Assembly (NCBI GenBank): GCA_006503535.1
Contig: QYRS01000018.1
Location: forward strand, 1-64,000
DNA length: 64,000 nt
Reading direction: 5' to 3'
Source: Arthrinium phaeospermum
Lineage: Eukaryota > Ascomycota > Sordariomycetes > Amphisphaeriales > Apiosporaceae
Shown here: positions 43,901 to 54,300 of the stretch, piece by piece
Layout: each line of letters starts with the position of its first letter
How positions within the stretch are numbered: position 1 is the stretch's first letter
Made by a program: the position numbers and the translations under genes
Notes under the pieces: model-generated
Databases searched by the model: none
The model's input: the letters and a program-made list of their open reading frames with translations, nothing else
What the model was told of the DNA's origin: nothing

Positions 43901-44089
43901 TTGTGGACCGTGTTCGTGACGGCTAGCTTGGGGTTCGTCATGGCGGCGTGCACGGCGCTGCGGACGCACTTGTTCATCTGGACCGTCTTCTCGCCCAAGT
44001 ATCTGTACAGTATGGGGTGGAGTTTGGGGCAGCATCTGCTGGTGAATGTTGGGATGGGTGGGCTGTTGTATTGGCTCGGGACCAGATGA
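40996..44089 (+). CDS. LAS21: GPI ethanolamine phosphate transferase 2 (Gpi7/Las21, PIGG family)
   Basis: ER membrane enzyme that adds ethanolamine phosphate to the second mannose of GPI precursors. Eight exons: 40996-41213, 41281-41325, 41390-41681, 41745-42243, 42301-42512, 42572-42843, 42898-43361, 43440-44089; 883 aa (yeast Las21 is 830). An N-terminal TM anchor is followed by the alkaline-phosphatase-like luminal domain: metal site VVDALRSDFVY, nucleophile Thr region MPFTAHATSPTVTMPR, then VDNNVTRHI, YLGLDHIGH and CGDHGMNDAGNHG. The C-terminal half is a series of hydrophobic helices ending in LLVNVGMGGLLYWLGTR. Introns are 54-78 nt; those at 42244-42300 (57 nt) and 43362-43439 (78 nt) are multiples of three without stops. 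SMP3, from the same pathway, is the next gene. Confidence 0.93.
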
Positions 44090-46284
44090 GGAGGATCTTG
44101 GTCTTTTTACATTTACATGTACTTACTTATTGCCTTCTAGATGTGTAGGTATGTAGGTGGTTGACCTACTGTACTTCTTAATTTTGCGGCATGGAGGGTG
44201 GCGCACTATAGACTAGAAAGATGGCGTGAAGGGGCCTTTGATAGAAGATACTGCATACATGTGTATTATATAATGCATATATGGCTACTACTGCAATGCT
44301 TGAGCTCATATGTGCTATCGGCAGCAAAGCATTCAAGTCTATACTGCCTACAGTTGTTATCGATGTGCTTGAAGCAAACTGTCAATGACAGCAAATTGTT
44401 TACGTCACGAGTCATGAATCCGAGCATACATGCGTAAAGGCCTAGATTGAGGCACTATATGCGCATAATCTCAGAGAGGCCGCCATAAGATGGTTATGTG
44501 GCATCGAAGGCCTGCGAACGGTAGATTATCTGGCGATTTTGCGATTGCCATTGCGCGATCTTAGCAGAATGGAGCGATGATCTACGAAAGGGGGAATGAA
44601 TTATTTGCATTAGCAGCATTGAGCTTCGGAGAGTTCAGGGGTCGGAGCTGTTGGGAGCTGTGCGATAGCTGTCCGAGCTAGTCTTCAAGCCTTCTAGAAC
44701 GGGCTCTAGCGCCGTTGTTTGCTTTAATTTACTGGAGCAGGCATTGGAGCTTTGGAAGTTCCAGCAGGGATCCTCGGATTGGGACGATGCGGAAAAATAA
44801 AGAGGGCAAGGACTAGAATCCACCGTCGGACCCAGGAATCTACCGGTAGCTCGAGGTGAGCGCCTGGCGCGCGGGACGCATCCGGCTGTTGGTTGGCTCG
44901 GCGCGCGAATTTGGATCCCAAATGACTGCTTTAGGACGTTGTAGTCTAGGCTAGTTTAGCATCTCTGCTCCTCTCTCTTGCACGGCGGCGAACCAAATTC
45001 CAACGTGTGGCCATCGGACACGTCTTTTGGGGAAAGTCACTTGATCTTGCTTGGACAAGCAAGATGGGCATGTGGTTGTGGGATGGTGGTGGTGTCACCC
45101 GCGCATTATTTTCTGTCGGTTTATCTATCGTGAGGTAGAAGCGAAGCAAATGCTTTTTCAGTAATTCATGTTGCTTTTACGGTATGTTTGCAGATCACCC
45201 CATTTGGGTCGGTTTCGTTGCAACTCGAGAGAGTCGAGGGGGGATGGGGGACAGATCACGGCTTCTTCGGGTCAGAATCCTTTTAATTACACAACAGATT
45301 GTGACGGGTGCGAGGGTCCAGTCCTGCGCGTCAGCTCTACTATTATCTGGTAGGTTATATGTGGTGACACTTCAAGTAAGGAGATTTGGAAAGAGAAAAG
45401 GGACAGAGGGCGAGAAGAGGAAAGCGTGAAGGAAAAACGGACACTAATAGCCTTAGAGACATTCCGCCCGCTAAGCAATGTTGTTCACAAACGGAAATGC
45501 AAGTTGAGATCTCCGTGTACCAAGCACCAGGCTATCATTTGATCCAATGACCAAAGACAGCTCTCATCATCATCGGCAGTAACCCTTGTTCTTGGTAATA
45601 TTGCACTTTTTGGCCAGCTTTCCTTCTTTGTTGTTGTGTCACGGAGTCCCTCCCTACTTAGATCTTTGTTTTGGACCCCTCCAAGTCCACATTGATGCTG
45701 CTGTTCTTTTCTGGACCCTCCTTGCCTTAAACTCCATTTGTCGCAATTCTACTACTAATACCACTTTTGATTAATATTATTAATAGCATACTGGCGCAGT
45801 CCCATTATACCATCACCTCCTGCTTACCTGAGCTCTGCATGCAAGACCACCGCGAGACACTTATACACACTCGAGCTCTTATCTCTCAATTTTGTTGAAG
45901 GGTGCTGTACGACTTTGCTATCCCTATCTTGCCCCAACGTAACTTTCCAACAATGCGACATTCCGTGCCCGTGTCATAGCGACCAAACGCTTCCGCAACA
46001 TTCCTTCCTAAAGCGACCACCCCCGAATTCCGAACTGCGATCGAATTCCCTCCCTTGCGGCCGCTACCGAATACAGGCGACAGAGAGAGAAGAAGAAATT
46101 AATTCAAAAGCGCCGGGCAACCCGCGCGACCTTGCGCCGAACCCGACTTTGGATGTTCCTGCCCTCGCTGGCATCCGCCCCCACTACCCGTACCTGGGAA
46201 AAACACAAATTGCGCGACGTGAAACTGGAAACAGTCGCAGAAACAAAATACACAGCAGAAGACCGGAAGAAGAATACAGGGAAA
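44090..46284. other. Intergenic between GPI7 and SMP3
   Basis: About 2.2 kb. Holds the GPI7 3' UTR and the SMP3 promoter and leader. The first part has TACTTACTTA / GTAGGTATGTAGGTGG tetranucleotide motifs (44119-44160). AT-rich patch near 45750-45790. No coding signal seen. Confidence 0.45.
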
Positions 46285-48009
46285 ATGTGGAGGAGAGCTT
46301 ACTTGCTGTTGGTGCTGGTGCGCCTCTGGTTCGCCCTGTCGCCCAGCTACCTGCACCCGGACGAGAACTTCCAGGGCCCCGAGGTCATTGCCGGCGAGAT
46401 CTTCAGCTACCCAGTGCGCCGCACCTGGGAGTTCACGAGCGAGTGGCCGATCCGCAGCGTGTTCCCCCTGTGGCCCGTCTACGGGCTCCCCATGCTGCTG
46501 CTGCGCTGGCTGTGGTCCGGCTTCAGCAGCGGCGGCAGCGACAGCGCGCACGGCGGCGAGATCCCGCCCATTGCCGTCTTCTGGACGCTGCGCCTGCTCA
46601 TGTTCGTCATCAGCTTCGTGCTCGAGGACTGGGCCATCCACGAGCTCGTCCAGTCGCCCCGCCACCGCCGCGTCGCCGTCCTGCTCGTCGCCTCGTCCTA
46701 CGTCACCTGGACCTTCCAGACCCATACCTTTTCCAACTCGGTCGAGACCCTCGTGGTCGCGTGGAGCTTGGTGCTGATCGAGCGCATTCTGGATACTACG
46801 GTGAGTGAAGAGAGAGGGAGAGAAGGAGCTGCTGGCACCGTTTGCGCAAACACGTTGGCTAACTCGTTGGGTTTCTTCTAGTCGCAACAATCGTCGTCGT
46901 CGCTCTTGTCGCCCGCCATACTGGGCGTGGTGGCTGTATTCGGCGTCTTCAACCGAATCACGTTCCCTGCTTTCTTGCTGATTCCGGGGCTCCGACTGAT
47001 ACCGCATTTCTGGAACAGGTAGGTTTTCACTTATGTTGCGTATGAACGATGGTGATCGCTAATACATGATGTCATTGACTACAGGCCCCTGATTCTGGCG
47101 ACACTGGCCGCCTCGGCGCTGTTCACCGTCGTGGTCGCCATCTCGCTCGACACCTCGTTCTACACGCCTCACCCCATTGGCTGGTCGGACCTGCTGCGGC
47201 ACCCGGTCATCACCCCCTGGAACAACCTGCGCTACAATATTTCGCCCTCCAACCTGGCGGAGCACGGCCTTCATCCTTGGTACCAACACCTGCTGGTCAA
47301 CATTCCGCTGCTGGTGGGGCCCGCGGCGGCCCTACTCTTCTTCCAGCCGCACCTGTCGCTGCGCCTGTACTCGGCCATCTCGGGCATATTCGTCTTGTCC
47401 ATCTTCCAGCACCAGGAGGCGCGGTTCCTACAGCCGGTGATCCCGCTGATCCTGTCTTCGGTGCAGTTGCCCAAGAACCCGACGGTGATGAAGGTGTGGG
47501 TGGGCGCCTGGATCGCGTTCAATGTGGTGCTGGGCCTGCTGATGGGGACGTACCACCAGGGCGGCATCGTGCCGGGGCAGGTCTTTTTGAGCACGCAGCC
47601 GGATGCGACGCACGCCATCTGGTGGAAGACGTACATGCCGCCGATCTGGCTGCTGAACGGCAAGAACGAGGTGCTCAAGACGCGCGACGTGATGAACATT
47701 GAGGGGGCGAGCCTGCTGGAGGAGCTGGGCAAGCTGGCGACGTGCGACACGCCGGCGGACCGGCGCAACAACGAGTACCTCAAGGAGGCCAACGGGACGT
47801 ACCTGGTGGCGCCGCTGTCGGCGACGTGGCTGGACCCGTATCTGCCCAACAAGGGGCTCGAGGGGCTGCGGTTCCGCGAGGTCTGGCGGCACCGGCAGCA
47901 CTTCAACCTGGACGACCTCGACTGGGCCGAGGACGGGTTCTGGCCGACGATTCGGCGGGTCGTGGGGAGACGGGGGTTGGCGGCTTGGCGGGTTACGAGG
48001 AGTTGCTAA
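46285..48009 (+). CDS. SMP3: GPI mannosyltransferase 4 (Smp3, PIGZ family, GT22)
   Basis: ER multi-pass enzyme that adds the fourth, side-branch mannose to GPI, from dolichol-P-mannose. Exons 46285-46800, 46882-47018, 47085-48009 (introns 81 and 66 nt) give 525 aa (yeast Smp3 is 516). The GT22/ALG9-family catalytic loop is at about residues 23-40 ([17 protein letters not shown]), followed by [19 protein letters not shown]. That GP-E-V-IAG text favours Smp3 over Gpi10. Later TM segments and the family motif [13 protein letters not shown] (about residue 335) are present. The start is the first ATG that leaves a short cytosolic end before TM1. The gene follows GPI7 on the same strand, 2.2 kb away. 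Confidence 0.9.
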
Positions 48010-48858
48010 CCCGCTACCTCCTGATTGTTTTCTTGTTCTTGTTCTTTTTCCATATTTCTCTTTTCTACATAAACCTCTAGGGACTTAAAAGGGGTCAAGG
48101 GCGGCGGCTTTCTTCATGATTCAAAAGGTTTCCTAGGGATAGGGAAACGATGGAAGGATGGTAGGATGGAGTTGGGGGAGCGCCGGTGCCAGCGCCATGA
48201 ATGAAAGCGTTTGTTATGTGTGTATGTTATGTATGTAGATCGAGATACCCCTGGATAATTCGGTTCGATGAATTCCATTATTGCAATTCTTCCTTACACT
48301 CTCGCATTGGCATTGATTGACTACACTTACGAAAGCTAAGCAAATTCTACCTATTGATACAAGTTCAGATGAGAAATAGGTAGGTATCCAATGACATGTA
48401 TTAATGCGAGCCATATGACGTTTGGTCATGCAGCTGCATTCTCATGTGACGTTCAGCTTGGCATGCTGCAGCTTGTGTTTGACAGGAGCTTGAGTTTGGA
48501 GAGGATCTCGGAGCGTTCCCAGCTGCCCAGCTTGCTTCCCCGGGGGTGCGGCGCGGCACTGGGCGAGCTAGCTAGCGCATTTGGGGGGATCCGCTAATTG
48601 GGGCGGGCGGCCGAGAGTGGGAAAACTTTCGATGGGTTCCAGTTCCCGAGCTGTCGACTGATCATTACTTCCCGCCACTACCTACCTCCTACTCTGTCAA
48701 TCCCACGTCGTCGGGTGGAATTGATTGCATTCTACAGCAAACTGCTCGAATCAATTGACGTGGCCACACCGATTGTGTGCCCGTAACCGAAGCACTCGAA
48801 AGAACAAACCGTCAAGGGCTCTCTTGCTGCCCCTCCATCCTAGAAAACCATCGCCACC
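48010..48858. other. Intergenic between SMP3 and PET100
   Basis: 849 nt with the SMP3 3' flank and the PET100 promoter. Nothing else recognised. Confidence 0.45.
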
Positions 48859-49297
48859 ATGGGCGGTCTCAATCTCGAAGTCTTCAAGGTGTGTTGATAC
48901 ACGCTCCCCCATTACGACCGACATACACACATCCAGCTATTGCTACCATCTATGCGTCGCGCCATTTGGGAATACTCTACCTCACCAACAACAACGAAGA
49001 CGACGATGACGAAGGACTGGCTGACTGACTGAGAAACTGCAGTTCGGCATGTACGTCATGTTCCCGATCGGCATCATGTACTACTTCGGCACGAACCTGG
49101 ACGAGCGCTTCGCCGTGCCCGCCTTCTGGCCCAAGCCCGAGAACGCCAACACGGTGCCGCTCGACCGCGACGAGATCCAGGCCGAGCTGGCCCGCCTGCG
49201 CGCCCGCCGCCTCTACCTGCGGGACCGCCGGCTCGAGGAGGAGGCGCGCCGCGCGCCGCCGCCGCCGCAGCAGGAGAACAAGGATCAGGATAAATAG
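48859..49297 (+). CDS. PET100: Cytochrome c oxidase assembly protein Pet100
   Basis: Small inner-membrane mitochondrial protein that acts as chaperone in assembly of complex IV subassemblies. Exon 1 (48859-48888) encodes only ten residues, MGGLNLEVFK. A 154-nt intron (48889-49042) follows, then exon 2 (49043-49297); 94 aa. The family signature is complete: a N-terminal segment FGMYVMFPIGIMYYFGTNLD forming the single TM helix, then F-x-P-x-FWPKPEN. The C-terminal half is a charged helix (IQAELARLRARRLYLRDRR) and a Pro/Gln/Lys tail. The start has a strong context (CGCCACCATGG). The short first exon makes this gene easy to miss. Confidence 0.9.
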
Positions 49298-49762
49298 GGG
49301 GGTGAACGATATTTGGTTGAGGGGGCACTGTGCGACTTTGGGATGATCGAAATGCGAAAGGAGGCAATGGGGAAGAAGAATATGAGGAAAAAGAGGCAAA
49401 CTGCACACTGCCTCAAGGGGGTGGCTTTTGGAGAGAAGAGAGGGTCTTCCTATCGAAGCAATTATGCTGGATGATGAAGAGAAGAAATCAAAAAGCAAGT
49501 GCACCACCGGAGTTCAGGGGTATCTCAGGATGAGGTTCTGGTCCGTTTTGGGCCGGATGAATATTGTATGTACGACTTGATTTTGAGTCTTGGGAGAGCT
49601 GCATACCTGTTACAATATTGTACAATGCTACTGTAGGTTCATACCGATCACGCCACTATACCTATATCCATATCTATATCTATTTTATGTGCCCTGTCTT
49701 TTATGATTTGCGGGTTGCCCGGTTTTACCTTTCTTATACCCACAAGAGAGATGTACAATTTC
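49298..49762. other. Intergenic, convergent 3' ends
   Basis: 3' flanks of PET100 and the TACO1-like gene. AT-rich near 49660-49690 (TATATCTATATC). Nothing coding. Confidence 0.45.
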
Positions 49763-50782
49763 TTAGTCAAGGTTCTCCTCAATGGCGTCCCAGAGCTCCT
49801 CGGCGACGTTGTCGCCCTGCTCGACGTTGGCGTAGACGGCCTGCACGTCGTTGTAGTCGCGGAGCGCGTCGAGTAAGTCGGCAAAGGCCTGCGCGGCCTC
49901 GGCGTCGGGCAGGCGCACCTTGTCCTGGGACGGGGTCCAGACGATGTCCGACTCGACGATCTGCGCCTTGAGGTCGCCCAGGTTGAGGGCCTGCGCCGCC
50001 TTGTGGGTGAGGGTGGGCGGCGTCCAGACGACGAACATGCCGTCGCCGATGTCCTCGACGTCGTCGGCGCCCGCTTCGATGGCTTGCATCATGACGTTGT
50101 CGAAGTCGTTGCTGCTTTCGGTAGCCTCCTTACTGTCGTCTCCACCCAGCTTCAGCACAGTACGGCCTGCTCGCTCGAACAGGAAGGTGGTCGGGGTCAG
50201 GATGACGTTGTGCTTCTTGATGATGCCGCGGACGTCGTGCAGGGCGCGGTTGCGGTTGTCGGTGAGGACCTCGATGACCAGGGAGACGGCCCCGTCGCGG
50301 CCGCCGGCCGTCATGCCCTCGATGACGACGGTCTCGAGGCTGGCGCCCGTCGAGGAGCGGCCCTGGCCCCGGGCGACGGCGGCGTCGATGTTGGCCTTGG
50401 GGACGCCGGCCTTGCGGGCGACGGCGATGGCGTTCACGAGCTGCCCGTTGAACTTGGGGTCCGGGCCGTACAGGCGCGTGGCCAGCTGGATGTCCTTGGT
50501 GAGGAGGCCCCGCTGCGCCGACTTTTTGGCGTCGGCGCGGCCCTTGTCGTGCTTGATCTTGGACCACTTGTTATGGCCCGAGAGCTGGGCGGCGCTGGTG
50601 CTGAAGGTTGGTTTGCCGCCGGAGGCGGAGACGAGGGGTCGGCGGCGGCGGAGGAGGCATTGTGCGCATATCGTTGAGATCGTCGCCGAGGTGGGACGAG
50701 CCGCCGGCGAGACGGGTGAGGACCGCAACAGGGTTCGCAGGGCGGACGGCGTCGGGCGGCGGGCGCGGAGTAAGTGTTCCAT
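49763..50782 (-). CDS. Mitochondrial YebC/TACO1-family translational activator (Dpc29-like)
   Basis: Single exon, 339 aa. The first 65 or so residues are Arg/Ser/Ala/Pro-rich without acidic residues, a mitochondrial presequence. The YebC core starts at AQLSGHNKWSKIKHDKGRAD (the invariant GHNKWSKIKH motif) and continues with LATRLYGPDPKFN, VARKAGVPKANIDAAVARG, TVVIEGMTAGGRDGAVSLVI and TDNRNRALHDVRGIIKKHN. The three-domain protein ends in DYNDVQAVYANVEQ. In mammals TACO1 promotes translation of COX1; in yeast Dpc29 plays a general mitochondrial translation role. It converges with PET100. The assignment to the family is firm, the exact target is inferred. Confidence 0.92.
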   Translation of the reverse strand: MEHLLRARRPTPSALRTLLRSSPVSPAARPTSATISTICAQCLLRRRRPLVSASGGKPTFSTSAAQLSGHNKWSKIKHDKGRADAKKSAQRGLLTKDIQLATRLYGPDPKFNGQLVNAIAVARKAGVPKANIDAAVARGQGRSSTGASLETVVIEGMTAGGRDGAVSLVIEVLTDNRNRALHDVRGIIKKHNVILTPTTFLFERAGRTVLKLGGDDSKEATESSNDFDNVMMQAIEAGADDVEDIGDGMFVVWTPPTLTHKAAQALNLGDLKAQIVESDIVWTPSQDKVRLPDAEAAQAFADLLDALRDYNDVQAVYANVEQGDNVAEELWDAIEENLD

Positions 50783-51392
50783 GGCGGGCGAATTGCTTAG
50801 GGGACACGTGAATAAGGTACTGGATTTGCGGAATTGGCCATCCTCTTTGATTGTGGCTTGCGTGGTAGCAGATGCCGCGATGCGCTTTGTATTGCGCGAA
50901 AAGCGAGTGACCGCAACTTACTTTGCTTTTTTTCAGCTATCGGCCCTGGAAGACGGCTTTACTTTCTGGCACCGGCCGGCACCCAATTGAGTTGATGGAC
51001 GGGAGCTCCAGGTTGATTGATTTGACGGATTTAAGGCGACACCTGCATGTGGAGAAACCCTGCAAGCCATACCTGGATAAAGTTAGTAGGGAAGGAGGGA
51101 CAGACGCCCAGCCTGTGCCTGCCACCGCCCACGCCAAACGGAATGCCACCCATACCGGCCACCGCATCGTAGGTTAGCAGGTATCAATCAACATCACAAC
51201 TAACAGTTCAAGTTCACCACACCACAACAGGGGCACCCGATTCTGCCCTTTTCGAATACCTACATACCTACCTACTTTCCACGCAACTTGATCTTCCTAC
51301 ACGATTAATCATTCCTTTTTCTTCTTCCCAATGTCTTCTTGATTGGAACACCAACTTATATCCACCCCACTACAAGAGCTCCCTTCCCCCCA
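50783..51392. promoter_or_regulatory. Divergent intergenic region (TACO1-like / LAA1)
   Basis: 610 nt between opposing starts. Contains ATACCTACATACCTACCTAC (near 51255-51276) and a three-codon upstream ORF, ATG-TCT-TCT-TGA, at 51331-51342, 50 nt before the LAA1 ATG. Confidence 0.5.
51331..51342 (+). promoter_or_regulatory. Minimal upstream ORF (Met-Ser-Ser-stop) of LAA1
   Basis: ATGTCTTCTTGA with CCCA before the ATG, placed shortly before the main start, whose own context is CCCCCAATGTCG. Whether it lies within the transcript is not known. Confidence 0.4.
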
Positions 51393-54300
51393 ATGTCGTC
51401 GTCGCCCGATGCCGCTCCCGGCGAACCCAGCGGCGGCATTGCCGTCCAGCCCTCGGCCGCGCCGCGAACGAGCGCCGTCCAGAACCCGCTGCACACCCCC
51501 GAGCTCGACCTGCCGAAACTGCAATCGCTGCCCGCCGAGCAGCAGGACCTGTTCCTCCTGACCTTCCTCTCGACCCTGCGCGCCCACGTGCTGCAGCTGC
51601 CGCCCGACGACTGCACCGCCCAGCAGTTCTACCTCAAGAAGGAGGTCTTCCAGATCCTCAACCTCACCACGCCCCCGCCCAGCCGCGTCGTGCGCAACAA
51701 CGTCGGCCCCATCCTCGCCCACATCTTCGAGCACGGCGACCGCAAGCTCCTCTTCGAGACGGTCAACGACCTCGTCAACCTCATCTCCAACTCCAAGGCC
51801 AAGACCGACGCCGAGCACCGCACCCGCCATGCCGCCGTCACCTGCCTCGGCGATGTCTACGCTGCCGCCGGCGACAGCGTCATCGGCCTCCACCCCCTCG
51901 CCTGCTCCGCCCTCCTGAAGCTGCTCAAGAACACGTCCAGCAACGCCGGCCTGCGCGGCGCCGTCCTCACCTCCCTCTCCAAGATCGTCGGCATGGTGGG
52001 GCCGAGCATGGACGAGACCATCGCGCGCGACATCTGGAAGCAGGGCCGCAACGTGGCTGGTGGCGACAAGGGCAACCTCGCCGTGGTGGCCGCCTGCCGC
52101 TGCCTGCGGGCCCTGTCCAAGAACACCCCCTATTTCGAGACCTCGGGCGAGTTCGACAAGCTGACGGCCGCCCTGTTTAAGGCCATGGACTCGAGCTCCA
52201 CCAGCGTGCGCCACGCCGCCGCCGAGTGTCTGGCCGAGGCCATGGTCAAGAGCCATTCGGAGCTGGCTGCGGCCGAGAACGCGGCGGCCAAGAAGAAGGG
52301 CAAGGCGAAGCAGAACAAGCGGGCCTCCATGGCGCCCGGCGCGAGCCTCGCCGAGGAGGACGACCTGCCCACCTCGCGGCCCGGCAGCCCCGCCCCCGGC
52401 GGAAGCAAGAAGTCCCAGGCCCTTGCCATGTCCCTCGTCGACATGCTCAACATCCTGTCGGTGCACTACGTGCGCATGTCCACCACGAACAAGACCCGGG
52501 CGGCCCTGGCCGTCTGCTACGGACGCGTCCTCCGGAAGCTGGGCGAGAAGATTGTGGAGGCCAACTACCTGCGGATAGTCGAGAACCTCACGCTCGATGT
52601 GCTGGGCAACCCCAACATCGCCAACAACCGGTACCGGCTGCTGATCTCCCGGCGCATTGTCGACACCATCCTCCAAGACGTCGTCGGGCGCAAGATCCTG
52701 GGCGAGTCCGGTCAGATGTCCGCGGCCAAGGCCGTCATCAACGACATCTTCAAGAACTACCCCCAGGCGCTCAAGGAGCGGCCCGAGCCCACCAAACAGA
52801 TGCTGATCGCCGCCCTGGGCGCGGTGGCCTCCCTGGTCGAATCCCTCGGATCGGCCGCCAACAACTTCGCCGAGCCCTGCCGGGACGGCCTGCTGCAGGT
52901 CTTGCAGCACCCGAGTTACAGTGTCCAGGTCTACGCCTCGCGGTGCCTGAAGAGCTTTGTGCTGGCCTGCCCGCAGCAGCTTCTCCCCTGCCTGTCCGTG
53001 TGCATGAACAGCCTCAGCCGAGAGCTCTCACTGCTGACCAGCGGACGGAACTCCCCGAGGAGGTGTGTCGGATTCGCGCATGGGCTGGCGGCGACGCTCA
53101 GTGCCAGTCCGTCCCGGCCGCTGTACGGATCTGTTGATATCAACAGCCGGGTCCTGTCCATGGCGACCAACCTGCTCAAATCGAGCGGCAAGTCGGAGTT
53201 GCGCGTCTCGAGCACGCAGATTCAGGTGGCCTGGATCCTCATCGGGGGTCTCATGTCGCTGGGTCCCAACTTCGTCAAGATCCATCTGTCGCAACTCCTT
53301 CTCCTGTGGAAGAATGCCCTCCCCAAACCCCTGGCCAAGGACAACACTTCCAACCGCAGTTTGCTGGAAGCTTCCTTCCTTACTCACGTACGAGAGTGCG
53401 CACTGGGGTCGATCCTGGCGTTCCTCCAGTTCAACAGCCGCTTGCTTACGGTGGATGTTTCGAAGCGCATTGCCACCATGCTGCAAAGCACGACGGCGTT
53501 CCTAAGAACATTGCCGTCGAAGAAGGTCAGCGACGATATTTCCCAAAGGCTGACGCCGGCTCTACAGCTGCACGATCTGGAGTTGATGGTCCAGCGCCGC
53601 GTCCTCCAGTGCTACATCAAGCTTGTGAACCAGAGTCCGGCAGGCGGCAGCGAGGCTCTGCTGCAGTCTAACCTGCTGACCCTGGCCATTTCTCTCTTTG
53701 CCGACCCCGAAAACTACGGCACCAATTCGCTCGGCGCATCCATCGCCAACGTGGCGGGTGCCTTGGAGGCTGTGTGGGAAGTGGGCGACAATTCCGGCTT
53801 CGGCATCACGGGACTCATCAACGGGTTTAAGCTGAAGAAGCTTCCGGGCCAGCAGCAGGAGTCCTCGGACGAGGAGCTCACCAAGGCCGAGTCGGATGCT
53901 TTCAGCAGCATCGACGACCTCCTCAAGTCGCCCATCTGCCCCTCGTTGGAGCATGACGCTGCCGCACTGTACGTCGGATCGTCGGACCAAGACAGTCTCC
54001 CGGATCCACCAGCCACCGAGGTGGTCAACATGGCCATACAGCTCTTTGCCTTTGTGTTCCCGTTGACGCCCACCAAGGTCCAAGAGAGTATCCTCGAGCA
54101 GGTAGTCACCTTCTTGTCGGCCGGCGCACTGCAGCGAGACCCCGGCCGCAAGGCTGCTATCAACGTCAACGTCGCGGCCGCCCTGCTTTCCACGCTCCGC
54201 GTCGCCGTTAAGGAGACGTCCTCGCCGCCTGGTGACGTTACGAATCTGGCTGTGGAGAAGCTCCTCCAAGAAATCATCAGAGGCTTCGTCGTCGACCCCG

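Noticed and set aside
51309..52910. 533-codon minus-strand open frame opposite the LAA1 5' end
   Set aside because: Antisense shadow produced by GC-rich codon usage; the plus strand carries clear HEATR5/Laa1 sequence.
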